Assembly (NCBI GenBank): GCA_030696465.1
Contig: JAUYSE010000001.1
Span: 1-18,214 of the forward strand
From: Legionellaceae bacterium
GTDB lineage: Bacteria; Pseudomonadota; Gammaproteobacteria; Legionellales; Legionellaceae
DNA length: 18,214 bases
Reading direction: 5' to 3'
In this document: positions 14,693 to 18,214 of the stretch, piece after piece
Layout of the letters: every line of letters begins with the position of its first letter
How positions within the stretch are numbered: the stretch's first letter is position 1
Notes under the pieces: generated by a model
Database searches by the model: none
The model's input: only the letters and a program-made list of their open reading frames with translations
Told to the model about the DNA's origin: nothing
Made by a program: the position numbers and the translations under genes

Positions 14693-16108
14693 CTACTTTC
14701 GTTTTTTTAAACCAGTCGCGATAGGGTTTACCTCAACACCAGAATCAACGCCCGCATCATCCAATATTTTTAACAGATTATTCCCTTTTCTGGTAAGTTG
14801 ATGCACACAATAGGTTTTGAGATAACTATCTAAGACATAATGATATTCGGGCAGCGTCAAGATTCTTAAAATTTTCTCAGCACGTGATAAATGTTTTTTA
14901 TTGCCATATTCACAGGCTTGAAACAATACGGCACCCAACATAGAGGCAATACTGGCTTTACGGATGGGATCCGCCAAATAAAAACGCTGAACGCACTCTT
15001 CCAGTGCTCTATCTTGATCCCACTCTACCCACGCTTCATACAGTGCCATTGCCTCTGTTACATTCCAATGACGCTCCGTTTGAGGCATCAAAAAAGCAAT
15101 TGCCACCGGAATGGTCGCCTGAATGTTGGCCCAAGAACAGTTCCCTGTAATTTGTGCGGTCATTGGAAATGTGGTGATTTTTTGCAAGCCTAAAATAGAA
15201 TTAATTTGTTCATGAAAATATTCTCTAGACTGTTTGTTATATAAAAAATCTTCTAAAAAAGCGACCGTCAGGCGTTCTGGATGTCGCATTTCATAAATAT
15301 TAATACTGCCCTCTTTTAAACTATTTTCACCACGATCTATCTTCGCCCAAAATTTCCCATAATGTACAAAACCAATCGCATGACCTTCACTGGCCACTGG
15401 AAAAATATGCAAAGGCGCTTGTAAGTATTGTTGTAAATTTTGTTTATCTGAGGCGCTCAACCGGGGTTTTTCCTGCAACTGTAAGAGATCGCCAGCTAAC
15501 GCAAAGGCCTCTATCACAGCATATACTACCGGATAATGTGGACGCCAATCACGGGTCGCATAACTATTGGTAAAGCGTCGTAAGGAATTTAAAATTAAGG
15601 CAACGGTAAACTCTAGAAAAAAACCTTCATAATCAAGCTCAATGTATTTTCCTTCCGGGGTGTAAATATCAACATCCCCTTGTAATTCATAACGATGGCC
15701 TAATAATTTTGCTAAGATAAAATCCTGCGCAAAATCGAGCTTAGCACCATACTGATACAATAATGATTTCAAATCTTCTTGTCGACGCAAAATTGGGTAC
15801 ACCAGTACCGATAAACCACCTCGTGTATACGCATTGGCATTTGCGCCATTTTCTAATAAGGTTCGCGCTATTGCAATATCGTGTTGATCAATCGCCCAAT
15901 GCAAAGCGGTACGCCCAGTAATATCGGGCTTATCGACCGTCACCTTACGTGCTAATAAGTCTTGTACAATGTTAGGGCGCTGCGTCAAGGTGGCTTCTAT
16001 TAAAAAGTTAAGCCCATATTCATCCGTATCGTCTAAGGAGTGCCCCTGACGAAGATGATCCTCAAAATCCGGCATACGTCCTGCAATAATATCATCTGCA
16101 ACACTCAT
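14693..16108 (-). CDS. Ankyrin-repeat protein with cysteine-protease-like domain, AnkH/LegA3-like
   Basis: A 471-residue protein without signal peptide or membrane segment. About three ankyrin repeats lie at 31-125; the clearest is TGRTALHWAID...LLENGANANA (64-93). The rest resembles a clan-CE-like cysteine protease arrangement: H243 (GHAIGFVHYG), D258 (AKIDRGE), then Q319 five residues before C324 in QITGNCSWAN, the order and spacing seen in YopJ-like enzymes. The Legionella Dot/Icm effector AnkH (LegA3) combines ankyrin repeats with a cysteine-protease-like pocket and acts on host transcription elongation; architecture and size fit it, but I cannot confirm orthology without an alignment. 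The protein ends with a basic GLKKRK tail. AAGGA lies 7 nt before the start. The gene follows the 123-residue gene by 10 bp and asd beyond it, so it is probably the last gene of that operon. Ankyrin assignment is firm, protease likeness moderate, effector role inferred. Confidence 0.82.
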   Translation of the reverse strand: MSVADDIIAGRMPDFEDHLRQGHSLDDTDEYGLNFLIEATLTQRPNIVQDLLARKVTVDKPDITGRTALHWAIDQHDIAIARTLLENGANANAYTRGGLSVLVYPILRRQEDLKSLLYQYGAKLDFAQDFILAKLLGHRYELQGDVDIYTPEGKYIELDYEGFFLEFTVALILNSLRRFTNSYATRDWRPHYPVVYAVIEAFALAGDLLQLQEKPRLSASDKQNLQQYLQAPLHIFPVASEGHAIGFVHYGKFWAKIDRGENSLKEGSINIYEMRHPERLTVAFLEDFLYNKQSREYFHEQINSILGLQKITTFPMTAQITGNCSWANIQATIPVAIAFLMPQTERHWNVTEAMALYEAWVEWDQDRALEECVQRFYLADPIRKASIASMLGAVLFQACEYGNKKHLSRAEKILRILTLPEYHYVLDSYLKTYCVHQLTRKGNNLLKILDDAGVDSGVEVNPIATGLKKRK

Positions 16109-16118
16109 TTACAGTTCC

Positions 16119-16490
16119 TTAGCCAGGAGGCTTAAACGTTGGCGCGGTACTTGGTATTAAATTGTTACGCAGCTTATATTCTAATTCATTTTTTAATTGC
16201 TCATTTTCCATTTCTATTTCAGCATCTGGACCAGAATAGCGATGTTTATCTGGCATACCAGCAAACTTCTGGCCTTGCAGGTAGGGGTGCTGTTTAATAG
16301 ATTTCCCTTGAGATTGCTCTGGGCCAGATTGTCTTATCTGTTGTGTTTTATCGCGCGCATCAACGGGAGCAAACAATTGCGCCTCCTTCTCTTGCTCTTC
16401 ACGGCGGCGCTGTTGCTCCATAATTTCTGTCTCCTCCTTCAACATAGAAGGAGGGTCTGATGATGGCAATCCTGTTATTGTCTTAGGCAT
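16119..16490 (-). CDS. Small charged, probably disordered protein between asd and the ankyrin gene
   Basis: A 123-residue hydrophilic protein that I do not recognise. It has no signal peptide, membrane segment or cysteine. Two charged helical stretches, about 17-40 (rich in E, Q and R) and 91-110 (EIEMENEQLKNELEYKLRNN), could form coiled coils; the middle (50-90) is Gln/Gly/Pro/Lys-rich, and both ends are proline-rich. The stop lies 10 bp before the ankyrin gene start, and asd ends 16 bp upstream of its start, so the three genes look co-transcribed. No convincing Shine-Dalgarno precedes the ATG; ATGs at codons 16 and 24 are alternatives. It might be a partner or chaperone of the ankyrin protein, or itself a secreted substrate; both are guesses. 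A real gene is likely because the tight spacing on both sides is otherwise unexplained. Confidence 0.7.
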   Translation of the reverse strand: MPKTITGLPSSDPPSMLKEETEIMEQQRRREEQEKEAQLFAPVDARDKTQQIRQSGPEQSQGKSIKQHPYLQGQKFAGMPDKHRYSGPDAEIEMENEQLKNELEYKLRNNLIPSTAPTFKPPG

Positions 16491-16506
16491 AATATAATAG
16501 TATAGC

Positions 16507-17529
16507 TTATAAATATTCTTTGCACAAAATTTCGGCTATTTGAACTGCATTTGTTGCAGCACCCTTCCGAGTGTTATCCGAAACCACCCACATATTCAAA
16601 CCACAAGGATGAGAAATATCTTCCCGAATACGACCAACATACACTAAATCTGAACCTGCAGCATGCGTGACTGCCGTTGGATATTTCGCGTTTTTTACAT
16701 CATCAACTACTTTGACCCCGGGGGCCTTCTTTAAAAGCGCTATCGCCTTTTCTCGCGATAAGGGGGATTTTAACTCCACATGTAAGGCTTCAGAGTGTCC
16801 ATAAAATACGGGGACTCTCACGGTGGTCGGATTCACTAAGATCGTTTCATCTGAGAAAATCTTTTGCGTTTCCCATACCATTTTCATCTCTTCTCGAGTA
16901 TACGCATTGTCCATAAAGTCATCAATATGCGGAAGTACATTAAATGCAATTTGTTGCGGATATACTTTAACTTTCGGGCTGCGTCCATTCAATAAAGTAC
17001 CTACTTGATCAATTAATTCCGCAATTGCCTTATTGCCACTACCTGAGACGGACTGATACGTTGCCACATTAATACGCTTGATTCCAACCGCCTGTCGAAG
17101 CGGATTGAGTGCTACGAGCATTTGAATGGTTGAACAATTCGGGTTTGCGATAATTCCACGCTTTGTATATTGTGCAATACATTCTGGGTTTACTTCTGGA
17201 ATCACTAAAGGAATATCCGCTTCATTTCGAAAACAAGAAGTATTATCAATCACCACACAGCCCGCAGCAGCTGCGATTGGCGCGTACTTCTGAGACACTT
17301 CCGACCCTGCAGAAAACAAGGCAATATCAATTTCTCTGAAATCAAACGTTTCTATGTCTAAGACCTCAAAAGACTGCTTTTTAAATCGTAATGTTTTTCC
17401 GACGGATTCCTGACTGGCAATAGGATATAAAGCACTTACTGGAAAGTCTCGCTCTTCTAATACCTTCAACATCATCTCACCAACGGCACCCGTTGCACCC
17501 ACTACTGCTACTGAAAATTCTTTTGACAT
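16507..17529 (-). CDS. asd: Aspartate-semialdehyde dehydrogenase
   Basis: A 340-residue cytoplasmic NADPH-dependent enzyme converting aspartyl phosphate to aspartate semialdehyde, the branch point to diaminopimelate (cell wall), lysine, threonine and methionine. The nucleotide-binding loop is GATGAVG (11-17). The catalytic cysteine is C132 in NPNCST; Q159 (TYQSVSGSG), R238 and H245 (RVPVFYGHSEA) fill the substrate and acid-base positions. At 340 residues it belongs to the shorter form of the family, not the 367-residue E. coli type. AAGGA lies 6 nt before the ATG at 17529. A weak promoter candidate is TTTTCA/TATCAT on the minus strand (plus-strand 17583-17588 and 17561-17566, 16-nt spacer). 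It appears to head an operon with the 123-residue protein and the ankyrin protein. Confidence 0.96.
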   Translation of the reverse strand: MSKEFSVAVVGATGAVGEMMLKVLEERDFPVSALYPIASQESVGKTLRFKKQSFEVLDIETFDFREIDIALFSAGSEVSQKYAPIAAAAGCVVIDNTSCFRNEADIPLVIPEVNPECIAQYTKRGIIANPNCSTIQMLVALNPLRQAVGIKRINVATYQSVSGSGNKAIAELIDQVGTLLNGRSPKVKVYPQQIAFNVLPHIDDFMDNAYTREEMKMVWETQKIFSDETILVNPTTVRVPVFYGHSEALHVELKSPLSREKAIALLKKAPGVKVVDDVKNAKYPTAVTHAAGSDLVYVGRIREDISHPCGLNMWVVSDNTRKGAATNAVQIAEILCKEYL

Positions 17530-17614
17530 ACTGATTCCTTACTAAAAATAAATGCATTACATGATAACATAAGACCTACACCTGAAAAGCTATCGGGAAT
17601 TCCTTATTATTACA

Positions 17615-17653
17615 CAGCCATTCCCGCCCAACCCAAAAAATTTGCCAACAAGG
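17615..17653. repeat. Dispersed repeat, copy 2 (copy 1 at 14567-14605)
   Basis: It begins cagccattcccgcccaaccc and ends tgccaacaagg. Its last bases overlap the left arm of the adjacent palindrome, so repeat and palindrome may be one composite element here, while copy 1 lacks this palindrome. Confidence 0.55.
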
Positions 17654-17761
17654 CTTATCGAATAAAGGGCTTTCGTAAACCTTCACCGCGCAAGGACGCG
17701 CCGTGAGAGCGTTAGGATGACTTTATGCGTGTTTACGAAAGCCCTTTATTCGATATGCCTT
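17650..17761. repeat. Inverted repeat with 31-bp arms
   Basis: The arm 17650-17680 (aaggcttatcgaataaaggg...) and the arm 17731-17761 are complementary with a single mismatch. The loop is 50 bp and contains a small cgcg...cgcg hairpin. No reading frame or transposase is present; it resembles a miniature palindromic element. Confidence 0.8.
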
Positions 17762-17811
17762 GGTACCACTAATATAATCAGGCGAGAATTCCTGATTATT
17801 ACACAAAATAA

Positions 17812-17840
17812 TTGACTACTTCTCTACCCTTTGATATATT
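17812..17840 (+). promoter_or_regulatory. Strong sigma70 promoter of tRNA-Ser
   Basis: TTGACT (17812-17817) and TATATT (17835-17840), each 5/6 to consensus, are separated by 17 nt and end 7 bp before the mature tRNA. The GC-rich discriminator cgcccac is the kind associated with stringent control of stable RNA genes. Transcription must start at or very near the mature 5' end. Confidence 0.8.
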
Positions 17841-17847
17841 CGCCCAC

Positions 17848-17935
17848 GGAGAGATGGCAGAGCGGTCGATTGCGGCGGTCTTGAAAACCGTTGAAGGGAA
17901 ACCTTCCCAGGGTTCGAATCCCTGTCTCTCCGCCA
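17848..17935 (+). tRNA. tRNA-Ser (anticodon UGA)
   Basis: 88 nt including an encoded CCA. The acceptor stem GGAGAGA pairs with TCTCTCC, followed by discriminator G and CCA. The anticodon loop CTTGAAA gives anticodon TGA at 17882-17884, reading UCA-type serine codons. The long variable arm (gaaggg aaa ccttcc) is the class II feature of serine tRNAs, and the T-loop GGTTCGAATCC is intact. Confidence 0.97.
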
Positions 17936-17967
17936 ACTCACGTTACCAAACTACAACGATTCTCAAA

Positions 17968-18177
17968 TTATATCACCATGAAATTCTGAGACAATTCAAT
18001 CTCTCTTTCCTCTTGTTCCACTTCAGCTTCTTCTATTTCTTCTATTTCTCGAGACACGGGCTTGAAATGCGTAAAGCGATGTTTTAAGGCAGGCATAGAT
18101 CGATTACAGGCCGGTACCAGCAAGGTTAATAATGCCATGACCGACACTAAGACTGGTAGGAATAATTGAAATGACAT
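17968..18177 (-). CDS. Possible small membrane or lipoprotein, start uncertain
   Basis: From the ATG at 18177 this gives 69 residues: a hydrophobic N-terminus (SFQLFLPVLVSVMALLTLLV) followed by PACN, a weak lipobox-like site, then a basic stretch (KHRFTHFK) and a strongly acidic tail rich in Glu. It could be a single-pass membrane protein or a lipoprotein. No good Shine-Dalgarno precedes the ATG; a GTG at 18189 is possible, and the frame stays open to the window edge, so the gene may be longer and 5'-truncated here. I recognise no family. It ends 32 bp after the tRNA, on the opposite strand. Confidence 0.4.
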   Translation of the reverse strand: MSFQLFLPVLVSVMALLTLLVPACNRSMPALKHRFTHFKPVSREIEEIEEAEVEQEEREIELSQNFMVI

Positions 18178-18214
18178 GGTTTCATGCACTGCACCGCTCT
18201 GGCATACCCCTGAT

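Larger units (their letters stand above)
17595..17805. repeat. 22-bp direct repeats flanking a palindromic segment
   Basis: 17595-17616 and 17784-17805 match at 20 of 22 positions (core gaattcct.attattacaca). They bracket copy 2 of the dispersed repeat and a long palindrome. The right copy overlaps a perfect 8-bp hairpin, taatcagg/cctgatta (17775-17782, 17791-17798). They could be a duplicated target left by insertion, or paired regulatory sites between divergent asd and tRNA-Ser. Confidence 0.6.

Noticed and set aside
17812..18087. 91-codon plus-strand frame across the tRNA
   Set aside because: It reads through the tRNA promoter and tRNA-Ser; it is a chance frame.

Overview
The window reads as chromosomal DNA of a gammaproteobacterium of the order Legionellales (Legionella/Coxiella/Rickettsiella/Berkiella relatives). 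The clues are a secreted Mip-type FKBP, an AmpG-like permease, a GacS/BarA/LetS-type hybrid sensor kinase, an ankyrin-repeat protein with a cysteine-protease-like C-terminal half (like the Legionella Dot/Icm effector AnkH), and AT-leaning DNA. Genes are spaced by unusually many palindromic and dispersed repeats, as in host-associated genomes accumulating non-coding elements. No secretion-system genes lie in the window, so effector status is inference.

Layout. 1-562: 3' part of an Smr-domain protein (+). 732-4931: a 1399-residue helical protein (+) of unknown function, behind a good sigma70 promoter and built from two nested levels of internal duplication. 4947-5398: nested inverted repeats. 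5541-6331: mip with its terminator, and a perfect 20-bp palindrome in its leader. 6437-6581: a palindromic element and a 22-bp tandem array. 6652-7872: AmpG-like permease (+). 7889-8037: a dispersed-type repeat that supplies the last codons of recO. 8019-9591: era-recO (-), overlapping, without rnc in front. 9649-10062: a divergent type IV pilin. 10119-10478: repeats and a 31-codon gene remnant. 10508-11905: gltX (-), with a probable GTG start. 12039-14519: hybrid histidine kinase (+), divergent from gltX. 14693-17529: a probable asd / 123-residue protein / ankyrin-protein operon (-). 17595-17805: a palindrome flanked by direct repeats. 17812-17935: strong promoter and tRNA-Ser(UGA). 17968-18177: a small possible membrane protein (-).

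Housekeeping genes (era, recO, gltX, asd, tRNA-Ser) are interleaved with host-interaction candidates (mip, pilin, sensor kinase, ankyrin protein, giant helical protein). The most striking coupling is asd, a lysine/diaminopimelate pathway gene, apparently co-transcribed with a small disordered protein and a candidate effector. The most novel items are the giant duplicated helical protein, that three-gene operon, and the nested repeats. I see no CRISPR array, insertion sequence with transposase, or prophage gene.
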